From Luzula sylvatica (lineage: Eukaryota > Streptophyta > Magnoliopsida > Poales > Juncaceae): 64,000 nt of DNA. Where the stretch lies: positions 47,553,566 through 47,617,565 of the forward strand of contig OX326959.1 in assembly GCA_946800325.1 (NCBI GenBank), read 5' to 3'. Shown piece by piece: positions 1 to 10,219 of the stretch (position 1 is its first letter; every line of letters starts with the position of its first letter). Under the pieces are notes generated by a model. That model saw nothing but the letters and a program-made list of their open reading frames with translations. It was not told where the DNA came from and made no database searches. Position numbers and translations under genes: made by a program.

Positions 1-230
1 TTTGAGTTCTTTATATCGATTTGATCGGCATCAAACATACTAGCATATAGGACAAGTAATTATTTAGAATAATTAATTTACCTAATTAAATCATATGCAT
101 TTAGAAAATCTTGTGATAGTGATATAATATGATTATGTCACGAATTATTTAAACATGAATGTCATGATCCCTCATAATATTTAAGTCGTGGAAATGCCTT
201 CCATATCATCAACCATCGAAATTGGTATCA

Positions 231-341
231 CAATATGTGTGTTTCTAGGCCTTCGTCATGCACACATGTTGATGGTACTAATGGGTGGCAAGCGTTAAAT
301 GGGGACTTACGTGTTTCTAGGCCTTCGTCATGCACGTGAGT
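231..341 (+). repeat. Leader hairpin pair with identical loops (copy A1)
   Basis: Seen: two hairpins carry the identical 19-nt loop TTTCTAGGCCTTCGTCATG. Hairpin 1 pairs 231-241 with 261-271 (10 of 11 bp); hairpin 2 pairs 305-313 with 333-341 (9 bp, one G-U). The stems are unrelated in sequence. A third, shorter relative with a TCCCAC/GTGGGA stem and AGGCCTTCGTC in its loop lies at about 535-572. Inference: RNA structure in the retrotransposon leader. Confidence 0.7.
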
Positions 342-725
342 AGTTCATTTGAACGATACGTTTGATATGGTTATGACTTAACCGTCCAAGCCAATCCGAT
401 TGGAGTTCGGGGCATAGTTAGAATGCACACACGGAACTGGGATTGTATGTGATACGATCCATCACCGAAATTCTAAAAGGTTCGAGAGTCGCATATGATG
501 CGATTGGACTATATCCTACCTAAATAAGCGAGATCCCACTCGATAGGCCTTCGTCACTTGTGGGAGGATTGCGAAATATGGATCTCGGGTGTTATGGACT
601 TGGAGTCCCGTATCGGTATGAGGGTTATCGATTCGATAAAATAACACTATCATATAATCATCATATAAGCATATAGATTAAGTACGCACGGTTAGGAGCT
701 TAATCTTCATCATCCGTTTAGAATT

Positions 726-1636
726 ATGTTTTCAAGCAACACCAAATATATCGATGAGATCGATATGATAGATGGCTTTTGGACCGGAATTATCGTAATT
801 AACCTTGATAGTCAAAGAATAGTTCTTAGACTTAAAGGAACGTGTTGGACACGGAAAATGATAGATTCATGGCTCGAGGCTTTGGCTTTAGATAAAGCCG
901 GGTTCGATGCACTTTATGAAGGAATCGAACAATATTACGTGCCTTGTGGTGGCATGTATAGACGCAGATTTCTCGAAATTGTTTTGAGAATTCGGGTGTA
1001 TATGAAAGTACAACACAACGCTCAAGAAATAGTTTCAAGAGCTAGAGCGCGTTGAATGGTTCAATGCGGCTCAAAGAGTTGGTTAATTTTGAGACGCCTT
1101 ATGGGTCTTTGATTAACACTCGTGTGTTGTTGGTACGAGATTTGATCTTCGTGATCGAATATCATATGCATTCGATAGATAAGTCGATCCCTGAATTGCA
1201 TGAGATGCGATTTAAAATTGAATTGGAGATGCTCGGAGTATCCGAGGAATCCAATGTATATAGATGCGTGAATGTCCTTGTAATTCAAAGGAGGGATCGA
1301 AAGAAATGTATGTCTAAGGGTATTTTGGGAAAATGTTTTCCAAACAGAAAGTTCGGACAAGGAGTTGTCCAAACTAATGACTCAAAGAACGGTGAAATCC
1401 GAGGAGGATTAAACCTAGAAGTTGATTGCTTCCTTTGGCATTGCCGTCTTGGCCATATGAATGAGATACGCGTATCTAGATTCCATATGATGGATTGCTA
1501 GAATCATTCGAATTAGATCCGATTGATTAATGCGATACTTATTTATTAGGCAAAACGACAAAGGGCATCATTCTCCAATGGTTGGGGAAAGATCCAACGA
1601 ATTATTGGAAATTACATTTAGATGTAATGTTCCGAT
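726..1636 (+). pseudogene. Decayed gag/pre-integrase region of copy A1
   Basis: Seen: short open frames in two registers. One reads LWHCRLGHMNEIRVSRF near 1433-1483, a clear match to the Copia GAG-pre-integrase motif (compare HCRLGHINEKRIARLQ in the better-preserved element downstream). The frame then closes at 1501. No continuous gag-pol frame exists. The same breaks occur in the inner copy at 4480-5240, so the decay predates their separation. Inference: relic coding sequence carried along by a non-autonomous element. Confidence 0.75.
1632..1636. repeat. Target site duplication CCGAT, left copy
   Basis: CCGAT directly precedes the TG of the inner 5' LTR and recurs at 10220-10224 directly after the CA of the 3' LTR. 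This fixes the inner insertion to the base. Confidence 0.97.
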
Positions 1637-2729
1637 TGAAGGAAATACAGTTTTGGATCATCGCTAAAATGGTACGTAGGACAAACGAACGTACGCGTTC
1701 GTGGGCATACGAAACAGATTAGTAAAACTGGTATACCTTTCAGTAGGAAACTCCGATTTGAATGATTCAAATTGGGTTAGTTAGATAATGAGATTATCTA
1801 GAACTTTGATGTTGTAATATATTTCATTTGAGCGAAGTATCAGTATCGTTCTAATGAAATACCTTTTGGATGCGACAGTTTGACATAGAGTCAGTAAAAC
1901 GGCCGTAACTTTCGGGTCCGAACTCCAATTGGGCTGGGCCAAATTGGGTTGGAAAGATAATTAGATTATCTACAACTTTCGTAAATGTTCAAAGTCGGTT
2001 GGAACGATTTAATATTTTCGTTCTGACAGATTACTGAAAGGGTGTATGCAGTTTTCTGTTTGAAAATGTGTATATAAGATATACATACCTTTTGGCCCAT
2101 CCTTATCCTATGGAGTATATATAGGATGTTTCTCTCTCTCTCATCAGACCAACCAGTTGAATAATTAGATTAGTTCAACCAGAAAATTAATGGAGTTAAT
2201 TTAGAATTAATCCAGAAATTAAGAGACTCTAATCACTTGATGAAAGAGTGCGAAGAGATTGAGAGAGAAGGAGAAAAGAATTTTCTCCGTCTAGAGAATC
2301 GAAACGCAATCATGCAAGTTCGCCGGTGCATCGTCTAGACAGGTGCATCCGCGACCGAGGTGCTACGACTCACGGTGGATACGGGTAGAGGAGCGACACA
2401 TGTGGCTCTTCGTTGTGATCAAACCGGAGAAGTAATCGAGTAACGGGCTGTGGAATCATGCGGGCATGGAACGCACGAAGACAACCCGAGGCGTGTCGAA
2501 ACGGTGGGAGACGTGCGGTATGGGACATACGGGCTAGTCACCAACGTGACACCGAAGGAAATAGAAGGCGGCGATCAACCCTTCGTGTGCCATCAATTTG
2601 GCACTGGTATGAATCTGTCCTTCTATTCGCATCGTACCCTCGAAGTCGTGGCGTGATCTCGGGAATCGGGGAATCGAACCGGGCCTTCATTCCACTGCGC
2701 GGGCCCGGGGTCAAGGATATTCCCCAACA
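1637..2729 (+). repeat. 5' LTR of inner element A2
   Basis: Starts TGAAGGAAATACAG and ends TATTCCCCAACA. Its 5' half (about 1710-2055) is two diverged copies of a roughly 170-bp module that recurs in the leader. A TATA-like box lies at 2116-2123, followed by a CT-rich tract and a candidate start region near 2145. Compared with 9127-10219, mismatches are visible near 2066, 2192, 2339, 2693 and 2713 only. Confidence 0.96.
2116..2123 (+). promoter_or_regulatory. Probable TATA box of the A2 5' LTR
   Basis: TATATATA lies inside the LTR, about 25-30 bp before the CTCTCTCTC-ATCAGACC stretch. Placement matches an LTR U3/R promoter. The start site is inferred. Confidence 0.55.
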
Positions 2730-2730
2730 G

Positions 2731-2749
2731 TGGTATCAGAGCGATCGCC
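2731..2749 (+). other. Primer binding site, initiator tRNA-Met type
   Basis: TGGTATCAGAGCGATCGCC follows the LTR end after one base (G). TGGTATCAGAGC is the usual plant Copia primer site, complementary to the 3' end of initiator tRNA-Met. Confidence 0.9.
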
Positions 2750-3002
2750 ATCGATTCGAGGGTCGAATCATAGTCGTATATTAGATATACGTCCGGGTTA
2801 TCAAAGTTCGTACCCGTTTGCATGATGTTACATATAGAGAAAGTCAAATTCCGTTAAAATCACAAGTGGAATTCGCTAGAGATCGATCAAAAGTTGATTG
2901 AGAGTATCTAGGAATGATCGTGAAAAGGTTTCATGATTTATCGTTTTGGAAACGAGCGAAAACGGACGAAACGGCAAAATCTGCAGAAAGTTAGAATACG
3001 AA

Positions 3003-3560
3003 ACAGTGAGTAAAACTAAGATAATTTTCAGTGGAAAACTCCAAATTGATTGGGTCAAATTGGCGTAGTTATATAATGAGATTATCTATGACTTTGATAC
3101 ATAAAGTTTTTCCATTTGAACGAATTATCAGTGTCGTTTTTATGGAATACTGAAAGGGTGCGACTGTTTGACATACAGAGACTAAAACGTCCGTATATGT
3201 CGCATCGAAACTCCAATTGAGTCCAATCCAATTGGTTTAATTAGATAATAAGATTATCTAGAACTTTCGTTCACGTTCAAAGTCGGTTGGAACAATTTAA
3301 TATTTTTGTTTCAACAGAATACTGAAAAGGTGTCTGTAGTTTTCTGGTTGAAAAGGTGTATATTGGATATACTTACCTTTTCGTTTGTTCGTATTTTACT
3401 AAAACTGGTATAACTTTCAGTAGAAAATTCCGATTTGAATGGTTCAAATTGTTTTAGTTAGATAATTAGATTATCTAGAAGTTTCATGTTGTAATATATT
3501 TTATTTGAGCGAAGTATTAGTGTCGTTCTAATGAAATAACGAAAGAGTGCAGAAAAACAG
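3003..3560 (+). repeat. Three leader copies of the U3 module (about 170 bp each)
   Basis: Seen: units near 3003-3175, 3176-3355 and 3393-3550 share the order AGTAAAAC, AACTCC, AAATTGG, AGATTATCTA, AACTTT, then a final AAAG(G)GTG, with the LTR modules at 1710-2055, 9200-9545 and 14040-14365. The leader therefore carries diverged copies of LTR U3 sequence downstream of the primer site. No coding potential is seen. Confidence 0.75.
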
Positions 3561-3731
3561 TTTTTCTGCCGCCCCGGGGGCAGTTTTTGGCGCCCCGGAC
3601 GCGTCCCGGGCGAGGTTTTCTCGCGCCCCACGGCCCTTGCGTTACAACGGATGGGGAAGTCCGTTATAACGGACCCTTCTCTGGATGCTGTTTTTGTTTT
3701 CGCGATAACTTTGGCCACGAAGCTCGGAATT
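3561..3731 (+). other. GC-rich block in the A2 leader
   Basis: A run dominated by CCCCGGG, GGCGCC and CGCGCCCC words (about 3570-3635) sits in otherwise A+T-rich DNA. It is followed by an inverted GTCCGTTATAACGGAC at about 3659-3674. It could fold strongly as RNA. Function unknown. Confidence 0.5.
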
Positions 3732-3954
3732 TTGAGTTCTTTATATCGATTTGATCGGCATCAAACATTCTAGCATATTAGATAATTAATTATTTAGAAT
3801 AATTAATCTCCCTAAATAAATCATATGCATTTACAAATCTTGTGATAGTGATATAATATGATTATGTCACGAATTTAGAAACATGCAATGGCATGATCCC
3901 TCATAATATTTAAGTCATGGAAATGCCTTCCATATTCACAACCACTATGATCGG

Positions 3955-4320
3955 TACTACGTCTCACATGGGTTAAGGCCAAAGCCGACATGGGTTATTG
4001 TAGTCATCGACGGGGTGGCAAGCGTTAAATAGGGACTGATAAGGGTTAAGGCCAAAGCCGACTTATTAGTAGTTTATTTGAACGATACGATGAGTATGGT
4101 TGTGACTTAACCGTTCAAGCCAGTAAGGGTTGAGGCCAAAGCCGACTTGATTGGAAGTTCGGGGCATAGATAGGATGCACACACGGAACTGGGATTGTAT
4201 AGGATACGATCCATCACCGAAATCCTATAAAGGTTCGAGAGTCGCATTGGATGCGATTGGATATAATCCTACCTAAATAACGAGATCCCACTCGTCTGCC
4301 AAAGCAACTTGTGGGAGGAT
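3955..4320 (+). repeat. Leader hairpin array of copy A2
   Basis: Seen: the loop word GGTTAAGGCCAAAGCCGA occurs at about 3970 and at 4044-4061, and as GGTTGAGGCCAAAGCCGA near 4127. A shorter form, TGCCAAAGCA, lies near 4297. Flanks pair: 4035-4043 with 4062-4070 gives nine pairs with one G-U; CCAGTAAG pairs with CTTGATTGG around the third; TCCCAC pairs with GTGGGA around the fourth. These sit where copy A1 has hairpins with another loop and other stems. Confidence 0.7.
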
Positions 4321-4479
4321 CGTAAAATATGGGTCTTGAGTGTTATGGACTTGGAGTCCCGTATCGGTATGAGGGTTATCGATTCGATAAAAATAACACA
4401 TTCATATATTCATCATATAAGCATATAGATTAAGTACGCACGGTTAGGAGTTAATCGTCATCATCCGTTTAGAATTATG

Positions 4480-7400
4480 TTTTCAAGCAACACCAAACAT
4501 ATCGATGAGATCGATATGATAGATGGCTTTTGGGCCGGAATTACCGTTATTAACCTTGATAGTCAAAGAATAGTTCTTAGACTTAAAGGAACGTGTTGGA
4601 CACGGAAATGGTAGATTCGGGGCTCAATGCTATGGCTTTAGAGAAAGCCGGGTTCGATAAACTTTAAGAAGGAATCGAACGATATTACGTGCCTTGTGGT
4701 GGCATGTATAGACGCAAATTTCTCAAAATTATTTTGAGAATTCGGGTGTATATGAAAGTAAAGCACAACGCTCATGAAATAGTTTCAAGAGCTAGAGCGC
4801 GTTGAATGGTTCGATGCGGCTCAAAGAGTAGGTTAATTTTGAGACGCCTTATGGGTCTTTGATTAACACTCGTGTGTTGATGGTACGAGATTTTATTTTC
4901 GTGACCGAATATCATATGCATTCGATAGATAAGTCGATCCCGAAATTGCATATGATGCAATTTAAATTTGAATTGGAGATGCTCAGAGTATCCGAGGAAT
5001 CCAATGCATATAGATGCGTGGATGTCCTTGTAATTCAAAAGCGGGATCGAAAGAAATATATGTCTAAGGGTATTTTGGGAAAATGTTTTCCAAACAGAAA
5101 GTTCGGACAAGGAGTTGTCCAAACTAATGACTCAAAAATGGTGAAATCCGAGGAGGATTAAACCTAGTAGTTGATTGCTTCTTTTGGCATTGCCGTCTTG
5201 GCCATATAAACGAGATTCGCGTATCTAGATTCCATATGATGGATTGCTAGAATCATTCGAATTAGATTCGATTGATTAATGCGATACTTATTTATTAGGC
5301 AAGACGACAAAGGGCATCATTCTCTAATGGTTGGAGAAAGATCCAACGAATTATTGGAACTTACATTCACATGTAGATGATCCGATAAGTTCCGAGGCAA
5401 GAGGAGGCTATCAGTATTTTGTTATGTGAATGGACGGTTAAATTAGATATGTAAATATCTATTTAATGCGTGCCGAAACGGAGACTTTTGAAAGGTTCAA
5501 AGAGTTTCAAAAACGAAATACAAAATCAACTAAGCAAGAAAATCAAAGCTTTTCGATAGGATCGAGAAGGCGAGTATTTGAGCTAAACCTTTCGATAGGA
5601 TCGAAGAGGCGATATTTGAGTTATGAATATTGATGATCATTTATGATTGTGGAATCGTTTCACGATTGCCTTATTCGGAACATTGAGATGTGTCCGAAAA
5701 GAGGAAATGAACGCATGTTGGACATGGTTCGATAAATGATAAATCAATAGGATCTCCCAAAAATATTTTGGGGATACGCCCTTGAGACAGCGGCACTAAT
5801 GAATGGTTGCATTAAGATATGGACCATAAACCTTCTAATCGGTACAAAAGACGCCATATGAGTTATGGATCGGAATGGTTCCGAAGTTGTCACTTGTACA
5901 GATTTGAGGATGTGAGTGTATTTCGAAATTTGTTTCGGTTAAACTCAATCCCAAATCTGGAAATTGTTCGTTTATCCTTAAGGAAACTAAAGGGTATTAG
6001 TTCTAACGTCCCGACGAAAATGAAATTTTCGTGGCTCGAAGAGATGCCTTCTTGGAGGAGGACTAGATACGCACAAGTTTGGAACTTGGTGCCATTTATC
6101 TCTATGCGGGCTAGTGGGAGTAGAATAAATCTCGAAAGAGTTCGTGATTTGAAAATGAACATTGTACCGATGAGAGTTGACATGGCTTCATCAAGAGTTG
6201 ATGAACGTAAGTCGACACACAAAGGAATTTTTCGTAGATCAAGTAGGCTATATCATAAGCCGGTAAATACGGATTTATCGTGGCTAATGATGATAGATTG
6301 AAATCATATGATGATTCGATATCCTACAAAGATGCTATGAAAAGTTGATTCCGCATGACATGGTGTCATGAAATCTGAGATTCGATCCATGTGAATTATC
6401 AAGTTTAGAACTTGATTTCATTACTTTCTGGGTTAGACCCGTGAAATGTGAGTGGGTTTTTCAAGATGAAGAACCGACATGGATAGGAATACGCATATAT
6501 GTAAAGCGAGGCTTTTTGCGAAAAGTTTCATGCAATTCATAGTCGGACTATGAAGAAACGTTTTCGCTTGTTGCCATGCTTTCCCATTCTCGAAATTCTG
6601 CTTGCCATGGTCGCATATTATGACTATGTGATGTGGCAAAATGGATGTCAAAACCGAATTTCTTGACAGAAATTTTACAAAAGGATGTGTACTTGACACA
6701 ACCTTACGGTTTTGTCGATTCATAAGAATCGGGGATAAGATATGCACGCTTTAACAATCCATATGATGGATTAGAGAAAGCTTCTCGGAATTGGAATATT
6801 CGTTTTGACAAAATAATAAACTGTTATAAAATTGTCGAAACGAATGGAAACTTTGTGTACACATGAAGGTTAGTGGGAGCTGCGTTATATTTCTTGTAAC
6901 GACAAAGGATTTAGACGAGACCGCTTATAAATTAAGCGTGAAGATCTATAGGATAGATCTAAGAAGTTCCTCGTTCTATGTTATAGCACATATATCGACA
7001 TATTGTTGAAAATGGTTTTCAACATGTAAACTCCTTGGAGGAGATAAATCGAAATGTCGAATGGCAGAAATTTTCAACGGCTCGATGTGAGACATCAAGC
7101 AGCGCGAAAAGTAATAATATGATGCCTTACATTTGATGTTAGGATCTATTATATCTGTCATGATATGTATGTGGCTATCTGTCTTTCAAATAAAGCGTCT
7201 AGTTCACCGTCAATAAAATTCATGTGAATCACATGAGTTTGAATGTAATTCGATTACATGAGACTAACTCTTGTGATTGTATAATGGTTATACAAATATA
7301 TACATAATGGTTATGTATATTTAAAACCCATCAGGATTTGTATTGATAGAGGTGAAGTTTATCCTTGAATACTTTGCGAAAGAATTCAGGATTTATTATC

Positions 7401-7705
7401 TATAATGGTGTGGAGGACGTGTTGGTTATAAAGAGTTATAACAAACAACAGTTTCCAAAGATGAAGAACGTCCAAATATGTAGCACGACTTTCGATCACA
7501 AAGTGTGTACATGTTTTGCTTAAATGAAAACACGGTTATGTGGAAAGGTTCCACAAGACCAATAGTTTATGATTCTATTTACGGTGGCGAGTATATTGCG
7601 GTTATTAATCGCAAAAGGAAGTGGTATGGATCAAGGATACATGACCAAACTCTAGTAGTCACGAGTTATCGGATTTATGGTTGTTTATTGCGTGAGACGC
7701 AATAG
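4480..7705 (+). pseudogene. Decayed Copia gag-pol of inner copy A2
   Basis: Seen in broken frames and in Copia order: a pre-integrase motif around 5180-5225; integrase core ETFERFKEFQ at about 5478; MLDMVR and DLPKIFWGYALETAA near 5715-5795, the equivalent of LLDMVRSMM and DLPKSFWGFALQTAA in the minus-strand element; RT pieces VYLTQPYGFVDS at about 6689 and LEKASRNWNIRFDK near 6772. Stops and frameshifts fall between all of them. The same stops, for example CGA-TAA after LDMV, are present in copy A1 at 10565-10580. No function is expected. Confidence 0.8.
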
Positions 7706-9115
7706 TACAAGCCAAAAATGCCGAGGTCACAACCACTTCTAGCCAATACTCAGAAAATTTCATTTGATCCATGAAATTTTATGAAAATATGTGATCGTAG
7801 GTATTGGAAATGTTCCAATCCTGATGATGATTAACACTAGCGGGAACGTGCGGACCCGTTTACATGACCGCTCTCTCTAGTCGCGCGTGATTGTCATGCG
7901 ATGACTATGGGTATGGAGATACCTAGAGGAGGAAGAAGAGAGTAGAGTGTAGTTATCTAATACGACAGTCCTCGCAGGTTATGGGTATGGAGATACCCAT
8001 ACGTAAACGTTGTATCACCCAAATACTTAGTCCATATGAATGCATTCCTTTTAAAATTTTTGTTTACTTAAATTAAATATGCATTCACCTTATATGAAAA
8101 CAGTGTGCGGGTTGTGTAATATGATTGTTACATGAACCTTGATTTGAACTTGTGTGGACGTCGACATGGTTGAGGACCATGTGCAGCGAAACCGTCACAC
8201 TTAAAGTGTCATTTCTAAACATCCCTAGTCGCGGATCAGCTTGCTTAAGAGAGAAGCATTTCTATTATTGGATAGACTGAACGCGTACACTAGTACGTTT
8301 GCCGAGGAGATGATTATGTTTTGCTAATCATGGGACAAGGTGCTTGTCGAATCGGGAACGTAGATATATGTTAGGTTACATGTATTGGATATGACCAAAG
8401 CCGCGAGTCCATGATATGGTTTAGTCATTATAGATGGACTTGTGACGGATGGGGTTTTAGATTCTTCATACTTGAGGGGATCATTGATTGCGTTACGTGC
8501 GTAACACAATGCTTTGATATGATCTTACGCTCACCGTAACAGGGAGTTAAAAGGGTCATCATTGGGTATTGTCCGAAACACGGAATTCAATGTGAGTCTC
8601 CAAGATAGGAATTGTTTATTCCGAAAGGAAGAGATATCTCTTAGGCGCCGCTCGATGAGTCGATTAACGAAATCTCTGGCCAGAGTCAATGATATTAATG
8701 GTTAATATCGATTGAAATTTGTTAAATCAACTCGGAATCGGGGAATAAGTATAGTTAATCAAATTATAAGGATGACTATTACCATGCCTTTTGATTAACG
8801 GATATCGCAAACAAGAGAACTAGTAACCGCTATTCGAGATAGGCACAATGATCACAATCATTTTTCGTTTTAACATGGGTAGCCATGATGGAGTGACTAG
8901 ATCCCGCTCATGGGCTTGTAGTGCCATGGAAACGGCCTACTGCCATCGTTAAACGAACCTACACGGTCACACAACGAGTCGTACTATGTCGGGCTTGATT
9001 GCAAGTTTTTGCACATTGGATGTGCATGGCTTTAGCGTATTTGATACGCGGGCCAGATTCTCTGATATATTGTATATGTGATATACATGAGTACCTTTTA
9101 GGTAAATCTGAAACT

Positions 9116-9126
9116 GAGTGGGAGAC
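9116..9126 (+). other. Polypurine tract of A2
   Basis: GAGTGGGAGAC lies directly before the TG of the 3' LTR. It is the plus-strand priming site, and the same motif precedes the A1 3' LTR. Confidence 0.85.
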
Positions 9127-10219
9127 TGAAGGAAATACAGTTTTGGATCATCGCTAAAATGGTACGTAGGACAAACGAACGTACGCGTTCGTGGGCATAC
9201 GAAACAGATTAGTAAAACTGGTATACCTTTCAGTAGGAAACTCCGATTTGAATGATTCAAATTGGGTTAGTTAGATAATGAGATTATCTAGAACTTTGAT
9301 GTTGTAATATATTTCATTTGAGCGAAGTATCAGTATCGTTCTAATGAAATACCTTTTGGATGCGACAGTTTGACATAGAGTCAGTAAAACGGCCGTAACT
9401 TTCGGGTCCGAACTCCAATTGGGCTGGGCCAAATTGGGTTGGAAAGATAATTAGATTATCTACAACTTTCGTAAATGTTCAAAGTCGGTTGGAACGATTT
9501 AATATTTTCGTTCTGACAGATTACTGAAAGGGTGTATGCAGTTTTCTGTTTGAAAAGGTGTATATAAGATATACATACCTTTTGGCCCATCCTTATCCTA
9601 TGGAGTATATATAGGATGTTTCTCTCTCTCTCATCAGACCAACCAGTTGAATAATTAGATTAGTTCAACCAGAAAATTAATAGAGTTAATTTAGAATTAA
9701 TCCAGAAATTAAGAGACTCTAATCACTTGATGAAAGAGTGCGAAGAGATTGAGAGAGAAGGAGAAAAGAATTTTCTCCGTCTAGAGAATCGAAACGCAAT
9801 CATGCAAGTTCGCCGGTGCATCGTCTAGGCAGGTGCATCCGCGACCGAGGTGCTACGACTCACGGTGGATACGGGTAGAGGAGCGACACATGTGGCTCTT
9901 CGTTGTGATCAAACCGGAGAAGTAATCGAGTAACGGGCTGTGGAATCATGCGGGCATGGAACGCACGAAGACAACCCGAGGCGTGTCGAAACGGTGGGAG
10001 ACGTGCGGTATGGGACATACGGGCTAGTCACCAACGTGACACCGAAGGAAATAGAAGGCGGCGATCAACCCTTCGTGTGCCATCAATTTGGCACTGGTAT
10101 GAATCTGTCCTTCTATTCGCATCGTACCCTCGAAGTCGTGGCGTGATCTCGGGAATCGGGGAATCGAACCGGGCCTTCATTCCGCTGCGCGGGCCCGGGG
10201 TCGAGGATATTCCCCAACA
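9127..10219 (+). repeat. 3' LTR of inner element A2
   Basis: 1093 bp, the same length as the 5' LTR and about 99.5 percent identical by eye. It ends CCCCAACA and is followed by the target duplication CCGAT. Confidence 0.96.

Larger units (their letters stand above)
1..1636 (+). mobile_element. Outer Copia-like LTR retrotransposon (copy A1), internal region, left part
   Basis: Seen: this stretch aligns base for base, with small indels, to 3732-5380 of the inner copy, beginning with the shared words TTTGAGTTCTTTATATCG. It stops exactly at 1636, where the inner copy is inserted, and its continuation resumes at 10220. It holds leader and gag-side sequence and ends in the degenerate integrase region. 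The 5' LTR and about 1 kb of leader lie before the window. Inference: part of a non-autonomous element, because the coding frames are broken and the breaks are shared with the inner copy. Confidence 0.9.
1637..10219 (+). mobile_element. Inner, complete non-autonomous Copia-like LTR retrotransposon (copy A2)
   Basis: Seen: LTRs of 1093 bp at both ends (1637-2729 and 9127-10219), both TG...CA. A tRNA-iMet-type primer binding site starts two bases after the 5' LTR, a polypurine tract GAGTGGGAGAC lies directly before the 3' LTR, and there is a perfect 5-bp target duplication CCGAT. The LTRs differ at about five positions by eye, so the insertion is recent. The internal 6.4 kb has the Copia order (leader, gag, pre-integrase, integrase, RT) but no intact frame. 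Known: such elements need proteins from a related autonomous element. It is inserted in the integrase relic of another member of its own family. Confidence 0.95.

Noticed and set aside
2450..2784. Overlapping 68- and 108-aa open frames in the LTR, repeated at 9940 and 14749
   Set aside because: They lie in all three LTRs only because the LTRs are copies. Between A2 and A1 the middle part is read in different frames, so there is no protein-level conservation.
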